A DNA stretch of 64,000 nucleotides from contig CAZKCO010000022.1 of NCBI GenBank assembly GCA_964551335.1, positions 1 through 64,000 of the forward strand, given 5' to 3'. Below the pieces are notes generated by a model, which worked only from the letters and a program-made list of their open reading frames with translations, ran no database searches and was not told where the DNA came from. Of the stretch, positions 18,323 to 27,631 are shown one piece after another (within the stretch, counting starts at the first letter, position 1; the number at the start of each line of letters is the position of its first letter). A program made the translations under genes and the position numbers. Origin of the DNA: Tunicatimonas sp964551335 (lineage in GTDB: Bacteria; Bacteroidota; Bacteroidia; Cytophagales; Cyclobacteriaceae).

Positions 18323-21300
18323 TCACAAACTGTTTCGTTAATGATATGATGATTGACGGGAGCATCGGCTTTTACCGACACAAACACCGACCGGGAAGAG
18401 GTTGCTAGGGCTTCTTCCTGATCGGTTGATTTGACGCCTTCTACAATCTGGTACATGCGTACGCAGCTGATGTAATCCACGTAAGACCGCTCTTCAATGA
18501 AGTTGATCAAAACACTTTTACTTACTTTGCCCCCAAATTCAATATCCGTTTCCGGATCGAAGGCCCAGGGAGCTAAAAATTCCTCCAATTCGGTTTTCAG
18601 TTGCCGGGTGTAGAATTCGCTGTCATCCGTGAGGTACTGTACGTTAAACTCCAGTTGAATTTCTTCAAACCGGGGGTTGCGTACATCAAGATTGACGTGG
18701 GGGGAGATTTTCTGATACAGATACTTCCGAACCTCTTCCAGGGTACCCAGGCTGGTGTAGGGCCGTAGGGGATCAAAGGCATTTTTATTATGCAAAGCCG
18801 GAACGGGTACTACCAGCACGTGGCCTGGTTTGAGTTCATTATCTACGTAAGTAATAGTGGTCCCTGAAGTGGTTTCCATAATTTGGGTGTGAGTGATGCA
18901 CTTTACCTTGTAAAGATCCGGAAACTCTTCCAGTACCAGCCGTTCGTAATCCCATAGGGCAATGCTCCGGTCTTTATGGCGTAACCGTTCGCTAACCCTC
19001 CGGTAGAAAGAAGGGGTACCTTCTTTGGTTTTTCCACCAAAAGAAGAGTAGGGTTGAGCTATTTTTTTGATTGCCGATTCGCTTACCAGCAACTTGCTAA
19101 TAGTACTGGCCGGCAGGGTATTTTTAAAGTAATTATCCTTTTGTTTATGATCAACAAACTCCGCTACGGCCGCTTGGGCTACTACGTTGATTAGTTGGCA
19201 AACAGCCTGGGTCTTTTCTTGCACAGTAACTCTCAGCCAATGCTTGGTTTCTCCCATCAGCGTATTCTGATCGGTTGCCGTATCAGGTACCGAAAATTTG
19301 ATGATACCCGATTTGATCAGTCCGTTCGTGCCATCTGAAATATCTTCTTTCTGAAATGCAGTCCAGGCGTTATCGTTACTCAGATAGTACCATTGCACCT
19401 CTTGTTTCTCTATCAGGGGATCGGCGGTTCCTTCGGCTACCTGGAACAGTACGGATAAGGTTTGACCGGTTAGCAGTTGGTCTAAACCAATAAATAGCTC
19501 ACCTTCGTGGGCAAATGCTGGTAATAAGCTGGTGGATGAGCCCAGACCAGAAATATCCTGATGGCCAAAGGGAGCGATATGCAAAATTTTTCCTTCCTCA
19601 GAAGCGGATAAATCTACCTCCGTTGAGGCCGTATACGCCAGGTTAATCTCCTTTACCTCCGGGGTGTAAGGCTCTTCGGGCAAATCCATATCAAACGTAG
19701 TGGTGGTAGTATTGCCACTGGTGGTGGAGGTAGCTACGGTGTTTTCCACGGCCTGGGCCAGTTCACTGGCGTAAGTAGAGTGCCCAAAATCGGGGAACCC
19801 CAGTTTGAGTTTAAAAAACCCCCACTTCGATTGGGTAGTGTAGTTCTCGTTGTCGGTAAAATCCGTGGATACATTAATAGCGGGCAGATTAAACGGCAGG
19901 AGAGATGCGGGCAAAAGCAAGGATAACTGAAAAGCCGACTCCGCCGCACTACTGATCCCGGATGTTTCTTCCTGGATTAATTCGGAAGACCCTAAACCGA
20001 AATTGACCTCAGCCTGAAACTGCGTGAGTGGGGTGGTTTTGCTAATCTCCTGGGTAAAGCTATCAAAACTCCCTGTTTCTATATCGTCAAACAACTGAAC
20101 ATTGCTCGCCGCGTTTTTCCATTGAGCATCTTCCAGGTACTCAACAGTCACTTTATGATCATTGGTAGCCGGACTTATCTTTTTAATTAGTTCTGAGTAG
20201 TTATCCCAGATGAAGGATAGCTCGACGGATAGATTACCGGAGGGTTGCAACGTTTTAAGAAATAGTTCTTTACTGCCTACCATAAATTCGGAACCTACGC
20301 GGGGCGATGAGCCAAACAGGCTAAACGGTTTAGCCGGATTGAGCACTCCAGTATCATTTTCTATGACCAGGTTTTTCAGGCCCGAAACACTCAGGTCAAT
20401 ACCGATTTTGGCAAACTGAAAATTCCATAGCGCCCCATGGGCAGTAGCCTCTTTCAGATAAAATAGTGCGGTGGGTAGGCTGTGCGTAAAACTGTATTCG
20501 TGGGTGTCCGGGCTGTATGGAACGATGGGCGGTTGTCCGCCATCCAGGCTCACGCTAATGCTAAAAAACTCTTTGGTGGAGTCAATCTTTATCTCACTGG
20601 GGTAAATCGGGACCTCTACCCACCCTTTCTCACCACTCAGTTGCAAGATAAATTTGTCTTGGATGACATTCTCGTTAAAAGTGATAGGACTGCCCGCCGG
20701 GGCGTAAAATTTGAAGGTGATGTTCCGGGTGCCCTCCGTCAGGTAGAGATAATGAGAGGCCACTGCAAAGCCAACTTCGCCGGGCGGGCGGGTACCGTCT
20801 CCGAAGGTTTTCCAACTCTGATCAGCACTTTCCAGTTTGGCCCCCAAACCGTCCTGAGAGTTGGCTACCAAACTGGCTAATACCTGCCGGGTACCCTGGG
20901 TTAAGTTTCTCTTCACAAAGATGTTCTTCAAAGAGCTTACCGTGGCTTTTCCCAGAATAACATCCTCTTTGAGTGCATAAAAGATCTCTTCGTCGTCGGC
21001 ATCTTTTCCTGCTTTAAAAACCGTATCCTTCTCTACCAAATACCCATCATTGGCCGTTTTAGATAGCTCGAAAGTCAAATGTACTTTATCGGCTACAGCC
21101 TCCTTTTTGAGCAAGTGCAGTATTTCCTGGTAGTACAGATCGAGGTGCCGGGCCGTTAGGGTGTTCAGATGATCTTGGGAAAACCGAAACAGCTTAATAA
21201 AAGTGAGGTACAGCGCGTAGTGGGGTGTATGGGTAGGAAAGTCGCTGAGGGTTTGATCCAGATAAGCCGAAGCGGAGTCCACGATGCCGGAGAGTACTTT

Positions 21301-22023
21301 CAGGTACTGATCGAAAATACCGGTAAACAGATTGTGGGTAGCTGTATTTTTGATCTTTAGTGCCACCGAAGCCCCGTTCAGGGTAGGAGTGAAGGCAGGC
21401 AGCGAACTGTCCGTCCAAATATCCGAAAGAGTAGTAGCGTCAAAATCCTGAGAAAGAATTAGGTCGTCAGGACGGTCGCTGAAGGTAAACGTACCGGTGG
21501 GGTCTAGAATGTTTTGGTTAATGGATTCATCGAAATAACTGGTAAGCCGGAGATAATATTCGGGCAACGATGATTGTATCGCACTTTCAATATCTTCCCG
21601 AAAAGCAAAATCTGCCGGAATGGCCCGGTAATAACCATCCAAAAGGTGGGTGATAGAAAAACCTAAATCGAATAAGGTCTTAAAATAGTTCTTCAGTTCG
21701 GCTTCCTGGCTGGTATCGGTAGATTGGATCTGATCGAAAATATCGTTAGTGTAGGTGTAGTACTCCTGAATATCCAGCTTAATGAGAGCGGCCAGGGTTA
21801 CCGAAACATCCATTGTCATGAAGGGTTGCCAGTTGCCCGCTTCCGTGTTATTGTTGTTGAAATATTTTAGATGGGCGGCGTAACGTTTGGCAAAAAGAAT
21901 CAAATCGGCGTAGTCTCTTTCGTCTACCCGGACAAAGTTGGGCAAAAGGGCGGCCAACACTCTTTGGTACTGGTTGACGCCGGAACGTTGCAAAGGATTT
22001 CTATGGTTGCAATCGCTACTCAT
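18316..22023 (-). CDS. eCIS baseplate J family protein, Afp11-like
   Basis: 1235-residue baseplate wedge protein. The C-terminal 250 residues hold the best family evidence: a RLRHKDRSIALWDYERLVL stretch, then KVKCITH, and a terminal ferredoxin-like region with VRKYLYQKISPHVNLDVRNP, all usual for baseplate J/gp47 proteins. The N-terminal 900 residues are large added domains, many beta-rich. Its start overlaps the gp25 stop by four bases (ATGA). It forms wedges around the spike with the 1011-residue protein and gp25. The size is far above phage gpJ (about 300 residues). Confidence 0.87.
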   Translation of the reverse strand: MSSDCNHRNPLQRSGVNQYQRVLAALLPNFVRVDERDYADLILFAKRYAAHLKYFNNNNTEAGNWQPFMTMDVSVTLAALIKLDIQEYYTYTNDIFDQIQSTDTSQEAELKNYFKTLFDLGFSITHLLDGYYRAIPADFAFREDIESAIQSSLPEYYLRLTSYFDESINQNILDPTGTFTFSDRPDDLILSQDFDATTLSDIWTDSSLPAFTPTLNGASVALKIKNTATHNLFTGIFDQYLKVLSGIVDSASAYLDQTLSDFPTHTPHYALYLTFIKLFRFSQDHLNTLTARHLDLYYQEILHLLKKEAVADKVHLTFELSKTANDGYLVEKDTVFKAGKDADDEEIFYALKEDVILGKATVSSLKNIFVKRNLTQGTRQVLASLVANSQDGLGAKLESADQSWKTFGDGTRPPGEVGFAVASHYLYLTEGTRNITFKFYAPAGSPITFNENVIQDKFILQLSGEKGWVEVPIYPSEIKIDSTKEFFSISVSLDGGQPPIVPYSPDTHEYSFTHSLPTALFYLKEATAHGALWNFQFAKIGIDLSVSGLKNLVIENDTGVLNPAKPFSLFGSSPRVGSEFMVGSKELFLKTLQPSGNLSVELSFIWDNYSELIKKISPATNDHKVTVEYLEDAQWKNAASNVQLFDDIETGSFDSFTQEISKTTPLTQFQAEVNFGLGSSELIQEETSGISSAAESAFQLSLLLPASLLPFNLPAINVSTDFTDNENYTTQSKWGFFKLKLGFPDFGHSTYASELAQAVENTVATSTTSGNTTTTTFDMDLPEEPYTPEVKEINLAYTASTEVDLSASEEGKILHIAPFGHQDISGLGSSTSLLPAFAHEGELFIGLDQLLTGQTLSVLFQVAEGTADPLIEKQEVQWYYLSNDNAWTAFQKEDISDGTNGLIKSGIIKFSVPDTATDQNTLMGETKHWLRVTVQEKTQAVCQLINVVAQAAVAEFVDHKQKDNYFKNTLPASTISKLLVSESAIKKIAQPYSSFGGKTKEGTPSFYRRVSERLRHKDRSIALWDYERLVLEEFPDLYKVKCITHTQIMETTSGTTITYVDNELKPGHVLVVPVPALHNKNAFDPLRPYTSLGTLEEVRKYLYQKISPHVNLDVRNPRFEEIQLEFNVQYLTDDSEFYTRQLKTELEEFLAPWAFDPETDIEFGGKVSKSVLINFIEERSYVDYISCVRMYQIVEGVKSTDQEEALATSSRSVFVSVKADAPVNHHIINETVCEC

Positions 22024-22427
22024 TTGATATCGGTTCCTTCGTTTTTGTAGTAGGGAAATACATAATTGAACCGGGTATTGGTAGTTCTGATCGTATAGTC
22101 AATGACAATCAGGATGATACCCTCTCGATCCCGGCTGTCGTCTAATTCAACCTTGTTCAACTTGATGCGGGGTTCGTGGTACAGAATCGCGGTCTTGATC
22201 AGATCTTTGATGAATGATTTGAAGGTAGACGATAGCGACTCGAACACCAGTTCGTCGAGATTGCAACCGTAGGTAGGCTGCATTACCCGTTCTCCCAAAC
22301 GGGTAGTAAGCAGAATATGGAGGCTGCTCTGAATGTCTTCCTTATCGCTCAGCATCTCCGTTTCGCCTCTTTCCTGATCAAAGGAAGGGGGAAAGCTCCA
22401 TCCGGCACCCAAAAATGAGTCTGCCAT
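22020..22427 (-). CDS. GPW/gp25 family baseplate protein, Afp9-like
   Basis: 135-residue gp25-type wedge protein that joins the sheath to the baseplate. The family pattern is clear: FLGAGWSFPPSF at the N-terminus, IQSSLHILLTTRLGERVMQP at about 30-49 with the conserved Glu in TRxGER, and YGCNLDELVFE after it. Length is normal for the family. It overlaps the next gene by four bases and begins 5 bases after the VgrG-like stop. Confidence 0.93.
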   Translation of the reverse strand: MADSFLGAGWSFPPSFDQERGETEMLSDKEDIQSSLHILLTTRLGERVMQPTYGCNLDELVFESLSSTFKSFIKDLIKTAILYHEPRIKLNKVELDDSRDREGIILIVIDYTIRTTNTRFNYVFPYYKNEGTDIK

Positions 22428-22432
22428 AGTTT

Positions 22433-24223
22433 TTAATTAATTTTTACCAAACCTCCTTTAATTTCGGCGATGCCGCTGCCTTCCACCTTGACCGAAGCAC
22501 TTTTTAATTCAGCACTACCTCCTCCGGCTTTGATCTCGGAACCTCCGGCGGATACTGAAAACTGAGACGAAGGGCTAAGCATAATATTGACTGCCTCTAG
22601 TTTGATATCGGTAGCGGCTTTCAGCGTTAGGGAAGAAGCACTTTCTACAGTTACTCCGCCGGCCTCCATCTTCACGCTGTTGCCATTTTCATCTTCAATC
22701 TGCACTACTCCGTCATTATCGCTCAACGTAACCTTCTTGCCGCCCGGTGTTTCCAGTTTGTAAGACTTTTCATCATCGTTGAAAATCATCTTGATACCTT
22801 CCCGACTCACGAATCCTTTTTCGTGGTTGTCATTAGAGGCGGTTAAGGGTGAGGGTAATGCGCTGCTGTGAAGCATCCCCAGAATTACGGGTTGATTTTG
22901 ATCGTTATGGATGAATCCCACAATCACTTCATCGTCAATCTCAGGGCGGAAAAAGGTGCCCCGGTTGTTGCCCGCGTCCAGGGTCGCAATCCGCATCCAC
23001 AGCCCTTCTTCATTAGGGTTAACAATCGGAAGTCGCACTTTTACCCGATGTTCCCCGTCGGGATCCTCCAGGTCGGTGACCAGCCCGATTTGCAGCCCCT
23101 GCACAGCAGGAAACTGCCCGGATTGGGCGGATAGATGATAGGGATTGATCTGCTCAGCGAACCACTCGCCGGAGATGCCGAACGTAGCTTCCGTAGTCCA
23201 GTTTCCTCCAGCATACTCATGCCGAACGGCAGCTACGAATACCGGTCCGGTAAACCGTTCTCCTACCCCGTTGAGTGAAATCATATCTCCGGGCTTGATA
23301 TCAGGAAAGCCCTGAAACTTCACCCGGCCCCGAACTTTAGATAGGCGGCTTTTTAGCATCCGGGCGTTAGCCCATTCTTTCAGCAGTGCGCTATCAATGT
23401 TGCCACCATGCGACAAAAGGTAACTTTCTGGCCCGACGAGACCGGAGAGATCCGACGGGCTTAGATTGCCCGGATCAGTCATAGACGGTTCATCACCGGT
23501 ATCTTCGGTAATCTCCTGTTCGCTGTAATCCCAGGTTCTGGCAGTGATTTCCGCCAACTGATGGCGGGCATCTATTTCAGCCTGATACTCCAGGATAGTG
23601 GCCCCGAACAGCACATCCAGTGCGGCTATGGCGGTCAGTTCGGGTTGTTTAATAATGATCTTGCCGTCTTCCACCAGGCAAATTCGTCCGATACGGTCCA
23701 TGCGGGAAAGGATAAAATCCCAATCGGTAGTATTGAACTGAACAGCTTCCTGATGCTGAACGGTAGTAGCTTCCACCTCTTTATCCAGCCCGTAAGTATC
23801 AATGATCTCCTCGGCAATTTCGCTGTCCGTCATCTCGGCGAAGTGCTTGTTTTTCCGGCCAACGGTGAGCTTTATGGCTTCATCCTTACACTCTATCACC
23901 AGTTCGGTTCGCTGGGCAGCGATGCGATTGGCGTGGGTGATGATCATACCTTTGAACAGACTGGTATTATCGTTCCGGTAGCCAATCTTGATTTCTACTT
24001 CATTGCCCGGAATAAAGATATCTTCATTGCTTATCGGAAAATCTTCCTGAGAAGGATCACCATCGCCGATCTTGATTTTGGCGAAAGGAATTTTATTAAC
24101 TTCCCGCTGGATAACAATACTGGTCACCGGAATAGTAAGTGGAATCTCCTCGCCATTAATGAGGATATTTTTGGTGACCAAGTCAGACTTTTCGGTATTG
24201 GGTATAATGCGGGATACAGGCAT
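22433..24223 (-). CDS. VgrG-like spike protein, Afp8-like
   Basis: 596-residue central spike. Residues about 1-360 are the gpD-like hub (strand-rich, with KNPFxKIKIGDGDPS-type pattern seen as IPFAKIKIGDGDPS). Residues about 370-455 are the gp5 OB-fold (GLQIGLVTDLEDPDGEHRVK through FFRPEIDDEVIVGF). The C-terminal 120 residues are a repetitive beta-helix rich in short KLEA/VKVEG-like strands that ends in VKIN. No effector domain is fused to it. A PAAR tip gene would usually follow but none is present, so the tip is either encoded elsewhere or formed by this helix. Confidence 0.92.
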   Translation of the reverse strand: MPVSRIIPNTEKSDLVTKNILINGEEIPLTIPVTSIVIQREVNKIPFAKIKIGDGDPSQEDFPISNEDIFIPGNEVEIKIGYRNDNTSLFKGMIITHANRIAAQRTELVIECKDEAIKLTVGRKNKHFAEMTDSEIAEEIIDTYGLDKEVEATTVQHQEAVQFNTTDWDFILSRMDRIGRICLVEDGKIIIKQPELTAIAALDVLFGATILEYQAEIDARHQLAEITARTWDYSEQEITEDTGDEPSMTDPGNLSPSDLSGLVGPESYLLSHGGNIDSALLKEWANARMLKSRLSKVRGRVKFQGFPDIKPGDMISLNGVGERFTGPVFVAAVRHEYAGGNWTTEATFGISGEWFAEQINPYHLSAQSGQFPAVQGLQIGLVTDLEDPDGEHRVKVRLPIVNPNEEGLWMRIATLDAGNNRGTFFRPEIDDEVIVGFIHNDQNQPVILGMLHSSALPSPLTASNDNHEKGFVSREGIKMIFNDDEKSYKLETPGGKKVTLSDNDGVVQIEDENGNSVKMEAGGVTVESASSLTLKAATDIKLEAVNIMLSPSSQFSVSAGGSEIKAGGGSAELKSASVKVEGSGIAEIKGGLVKIN

Positions 24224-24229
24224 ATCATT

Positions 24230-24937
24230 CTATTTTAACGGCGGTAGATTAATTGATTCACCTACCTTAATCCTGCGGAAGCTATCCAGATTATTAGCCT
24301 TGGCTACGTCCAGATAGTACTCGGGAGTGTCGTAGATTTTATGCACCATCAGATCAAAACGATCGCTATCCGAGAAAATACGCTGGTGGGTAATATCCGG
24401 GGAGGAAGCATCTTCTTCCCGTATCCTTTGCTCCGGGTCCACCCACTCCTTCAGTTTCAGTTTGGCTACCACCCTCAGCGGAGTGCCGTCGGGTTTGAAT
24501 AGCTTGTAGTTCAAATCCAGCGACACCAGCGTTCCTTTAAACACCTGCCGTTCGCCCCAGGACACCTTAAGATACTGGTTCCGGTGCACCTCCCCGTTGT
24601 AGTCCAGTACAATAGATTTTAACTTCTCAACTTCTTCCTCCACTTGCAAAGGGCTGGTACTGCCGATCAGCCCAATATCCAAAGCACTGGCATTCTTGAT
24701 TACTCCGGTGCCATCAATGAGCACATCAAAATCCCATTCATTCGGAATCTGGCGATAGTATTTCAGAGGTGAGCCACTACTGCCGGGAGCGGTTTCTTCT
24801 ACTTGTTCTAACTGATATTTAAGGTTGTAAGAAGAGGGATTAACCTGGAACGTAAAAGGATCGCCTACCGGCGTAGTGCAAGTAGCATCGGTATACGCCT
24901 GGATGAGCATCTTCTCTATTTGACCCATGGGTATCAT
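24230..24937 (-). CDS. LysM-containing tube-baseplate adaptor, Afp7-like
   Basis: 235-residue protein of the CIS tube-terminator/adaptor type. The N-terminal 150 residues match the family (FTFQVNPSSYNLKYQ, a beta-rich region that contacts the tube end). The last 50 residues form a LysM-like fold (DLMVHKIYDTPEYYLDVAKA, then IKVGESINLPPL). It links the tube to the VgrG-like spike. Its ATG shares one base with the stop of the DUF5908 gene upstream (TGATG). A later ATG at residue 4 is possible. Confidence 0.88.
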   Translation of the reverse strand: MIPMGQIEKMLIQAYTDATCTTPVGDPFTFQVNPSSYNLKYQLEQVEETAPGSSGSPLKYYRQIPNEWDFDVLIDGTGVIKNASALDIGLIGSTSPLQVEEEVEKLKSIVLDYNGEVHRNQYLKVSWGERQVFKGTLVSLDLNYKLFKPDGTPLRVVAKLKLKEWVDPEQRIREEDASSPDITHQRIFSDSDRFDLMVHKIYDTPEYYLDVAKANNLDSFRRIKVGESINLPPLK

Positions 24938-25110
24938 CAGCGCTCTTTTTTATCTTCCAGAATTTGCAATACTTCTCCTACACATTCCTTCACTATCTCT
25001 TTTTTCAGCTTTTCCAGTTCTCTTCTTCGTTCGTAGGTCGGAACTGCCGTGGGGGATTTTTTATCTACTACGGTAGCCTTGATGTGTAACTCTTTGATCT
25101 CGAGGGGCAT
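24937..25110 (-). CDS. DUF5908 family small eCIS protein
   Basis: 57-residue protein, short enough to be missed by length cut-offs. It begins MPLEIKELHIKATV, the hallmark start of DUF5908 proteins, then a proline-containing linker and a charged amphipathic helix (RRRELEKLKKEIVKECVGEV) to a lysine-rich end. Family members sit at this place in eCIS operons, between the tube genes and the LysM adaptor. The stop overlaps the adaptor start by one base, which supports real translation and coupling. Its molecular role is not established; a baseplate assembly or inner tube role is inferred. Confidence 0.85.
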   Translation of the reverse strand: MPLEIKELHIKATVVDKKSPTAVPTYERRRELEKLKKEIVKECVGEVLQILEDKKER

Positions 25111-25213
25111 CGTTTCTCGTTTAGAATCTAGTTTAAACTATTTATTTCGGTTCCGGTCACTGGCACCCGGCGGAAACTGGAAATCAGATCACGGCAGTAC
25201 GGTCTACTTTGAG

Positions 25214-25723
25214 CTAGCCAATGGAAACCGAGGCAGAAATATTTCCGACTGCGTTGAGTCCGGCGGTAAGCGCGGCTGAAAGGTTCAGAATATTGAAGTA
25301 GTCGTAGCTCAGCACCAGGGTTTCTATCGCCACCTGACTTTGTTCGGCATTCAGATTGGTAAATTCTACTCTCTTCGGAATTGCGTTGACTACGTAGTAC
25401 GACTGCACCGGAATGTGGGAGTCATTCAGCATAGAAATCAGCAAGTTGGAAGGCTGAAACTCAAAATTCTGTACCGCATTGATACACCAGGCCATAATAC
25501 CCGAAGGAAGCACAAACGTACCTCGCTTCAGGGTGATATCCGTATAGTTGGTTCTCACCGGAAGCTGGTGCTGGAAGCGATTTTGCCCTCCTTCGTCGAA
25601 GGTTTCCATTTCGACATCTACCGACAGACCACTTACTTCCTGAAAGCGGAAGTCGTGGGGTAACTGCGGAAAGAGCTCAAAGGCAACAATAAAATGAAAG
25701 CCGGTCAGCGGATAATCGGCCAT
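25214..25723 (-). CDS. eCIS tube protein 2 (gp19-like, Afp5-like)
   Basis: 169-residue phage T4 gp19-type tube protein. The diagnostic parts are the N-terminal YPLTGFHFIV strand, FQEVSGLSVDVEMETFDEGG, ITLKRGTFV and the C-terminal LNAEQSQVAIETLVLSYDYF. It begins two bases after the stop of the other tube gene. The last 15 residues after DYFNIL are extra. In Afp-type systems this paralogue forms the ring next to the baseplate; which of the two is the bulk tube is inferred from order only. Confidence 0.92.
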   Translation of the reverse strand: MADYPLTGFHFIVAFELFPQLPHDFRFQEVSGLSVDVEMETFDEGGQNRFQHQLPVRTNYTDITLKRGTFVLPSGIMAWCINAVQNFEFQPSNLLISMLNDSHIPVQSYYVVNAIPKRVEFTNLNAEQSQVAIETLVLSYDYFNILNLSAALTAGLNAVGNISASVSIG

Positions 25724-25725
25724 AA

Positions 25726-26157
25726 CTACTCGTTTTGGATAGTTAGTCCCTCGTGAGCCAGTTCAAGCGTTTCCAGCGCAACATCATTACCCTCGGCATT
25801 GAGGTCGGTAGGGGTAACTTTAGAAGGCCAGGCATTTTTCACCTTCCACACCACCACCGGCTCATGATTTTCGTTCAACAGGCTGATTGTAAGGTCGCGG
25901 CGTTCAATTTGATTAAGGTTTACCGTATTAAACCAGTCGTAAAACTCATTGTCGCCCGCAAACGTACCTCGTTTCAGGGTAATGTTGCTGAAAGTACGCT
26001 GACCAGGCATCTTTATTTTAGAGTACTCCGGACTGGCCCCATCACGGTACTCCATTACTTCGGTGGTGATATCCAGACCCGATACTTCCGTGAAGCCTAT
26101 CCGACTTCCTCCCCACTCTACCTGGAAATGAAACTTAGGAATTGGGTATTCTGCCAT
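25726..26157 (-). CDS. eCIS tube protein 1 (gp19-like, Afp1-like)
   Basis: 143-residue tube protein, probably the main inner tube subunit. It has FHFQVEWGG, FTEVSGLDITTEVMEYRDG, ITLKRGTF and LNAEGNDVALETLELAHEGL, the same pattern as its paralogue downstream. It follows the sheath gene by 42 bases and is the shorter, more canonical copy, as expected for the polymer-forming tube. Confidence 0.93.
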   Translation of the reverse strand: MAEYPIPKFHFQVEWGGSRIGFTEVSGLDITTEVMEYRDGASPEYSKIKMPGQRTFSNITLKRGTFAGDNEFYDWFNTVNLNQIERRDLTISLLNENHEPVVVWKVKNAWPSKVTPTDLNAEGNDVALETLELAHEGLTIQNE

Positions 26158-26199
26158 GATAATTTCTTGTTTAGTGAATGATTATGGTTTTAGTATTTT

Positions 26200-27600
26200 C
26201 TATGATTCCTGCATTTTGTGCATGAAACGCAGAATGATAAACTCGGCCGGGCGTACCGCAGCCATGCCAATCTCAACAATGAGTCTACCTTCCAGTATAT
26301 CCTGGGCCGTCATGGTTTGCCCTAATCCTACTTTCACAAAGAAAGCATGCTCGGGTTTGGCTCCGGCCAGAGCCCCCTGCCGCCACAGAATGGTGAGGTA
26401 GTTCTCTATCATGGCCCGGATCTTCACCCAGGTATTAGCATCGTTGGGCTCAAATACAAACGGGAAGGTGGCTTTTTTGGTAGACTCTTCTACCATGATG
26501 AAAAAGCGTCGTACACTTACGTACCGCCACTCGTTGCTATTTCCATCCAGGGTTCGAGCTCCCCAAACTAGTTTACCTTTTCCGACAAACGACCGAATAG
26601 CATTAACCGATTTTCCGGCATTGGTATCAATATTCATGGTCCCCTGTTCGGCGTCGGTGATAAAGTCAGACAACCTTCTTACAAAAGACACCGATACATT
26701 GGCCGGGGCTTTCCATACACCCCGGGAGCCATCTACTTTGGCGTACAAACCAGCTACCGCAGGAGTAGGCGGAAGGGTGGGGCCTAGTTTTTGAATGGCC
26801 GCTTTGCTAGCATAATACGCCGCCCCCTCAGAAGTTAACAAAGTGTCTAAAGTTACTGCCGCTGCGGCAGTACCATCCGTAGTAATCACCACATCCACGC
26901 CAGTGTCTTCGTACTGATATTCGTAGGAAGTGATCAGGTTAGGATAATAGGCGGCCGCGTAACTCAGGTTATCGGTTTTGCTAAAGGCTGTTCGGAAATC
27001 ACTGATGGTGGTCGTAGTAGTACTCTCCTGGGTATGGATGTCTACCAGAGTAAAACGGTCCTGCAGTAGAGCACACTGATCAATAGCACTACCGATGAGA
27101 GCGTAGTACTGGGCTTCGTCAGTCAACCCCTGCCCTTCCGGAAACAAGATAAGGGTTGGTTCATCATACGCTTCCAGGGCATCCAGCCCGGCATCCAAAT
27201 CGGTGTTAGTGATCGTGCCACTGTAGGCCCCTACCGATACAATGTAGCACTGCCCACCTCCGTTGTCAAAGAAGTGACGCAGGGCATAGTGCATGTTGTG
27301 AACAGAGGGAGTAGGATTAGTAGCCTGAGCCGATGTAATTTGTCCGTCCACGATTTGCACATCTACTTCAATAGCCGTTTCATCTTGAGCAGTGCCAAAG
27401 TTTTGCTCGTACTCCAGTAGTGAGAAAATTTTAGTAGGAGTTAACGTTAGGTCATCACCATCGGCATTTACCGCTTTTTCGGTATAACCAATGAAAGCCG
27501 GAATAGCGGTAGCTACCTGAGCGACCGAGGGCGGAAACGAAGGGATCTCATTGATGTAGACTCCCGGAGTTGTAATAGCAGATTCGTTGATTGTGGCCAT
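26200..27600 (-). CDS. Contractile tail sheath protein (Afp2/3/4-like)
   Basis: 466-residue sheath subunit. It starts with TPGVYINEIPSFPPSVAQVATAIPAFIGYT, a strongly conserved sheath beginning (only described in part here: GVYINEIPSFPPSV), and ends with the conserved C-terminal domain (YVSVRRFFIMVEESTKKAT, WVKIRAMIENYLTILWRQGA, then the EIGMAAVRPAEFIILRF strand). The middle holds a variable surface domain. This is the only sheath gene in the window, whereas Afp has three paralogues; a single-sheath design is known in other eCIS. Confidence 0.95.
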   Translation of the reverse strand: MATINESAITTPGVYINEIPSFPPSVAQVATAIPAFIGYTEKAVNADGDDLTLTPTKIFSLLEYEQNFGTAQDETAIEVDVQIVDGQITSAQATNPTPSVHNMHYALRHFFDNGGGQCYIVSVGAYSGTITNTDLDAGLDALEAYDEPTLILFPEGQGLTDEAQYYALIGSAIDQCALLQDRFTLVDIHTQESTTTTTISDFRTAFSKTDNLSYAAAYYPNLITSYEYQYEDTGVDVVITTDGTAAAAVTLDTLLTSEGAAYYASKAAIQKLGPTLPPTPAVAGLYAKVDGSRGVWKAPANVSVSFVRRLSDFITDAEQGTMNIDTNAGKSVNAIRSFVGKGKLVWGARTLDGNSNEWRYVSVRRFFIMVEESTKKATFPFVFEPNDANTWVKIRAMIENYLTILWRQGALAGAKPEHAFFVKVGLGQTMTAQDILEGRLIVEIGMAAVRPAEFIILRFMHKMQES

Positions 27601-27631
27601 ATTCTTATTGTTTATTTATCCATAAAATGCA

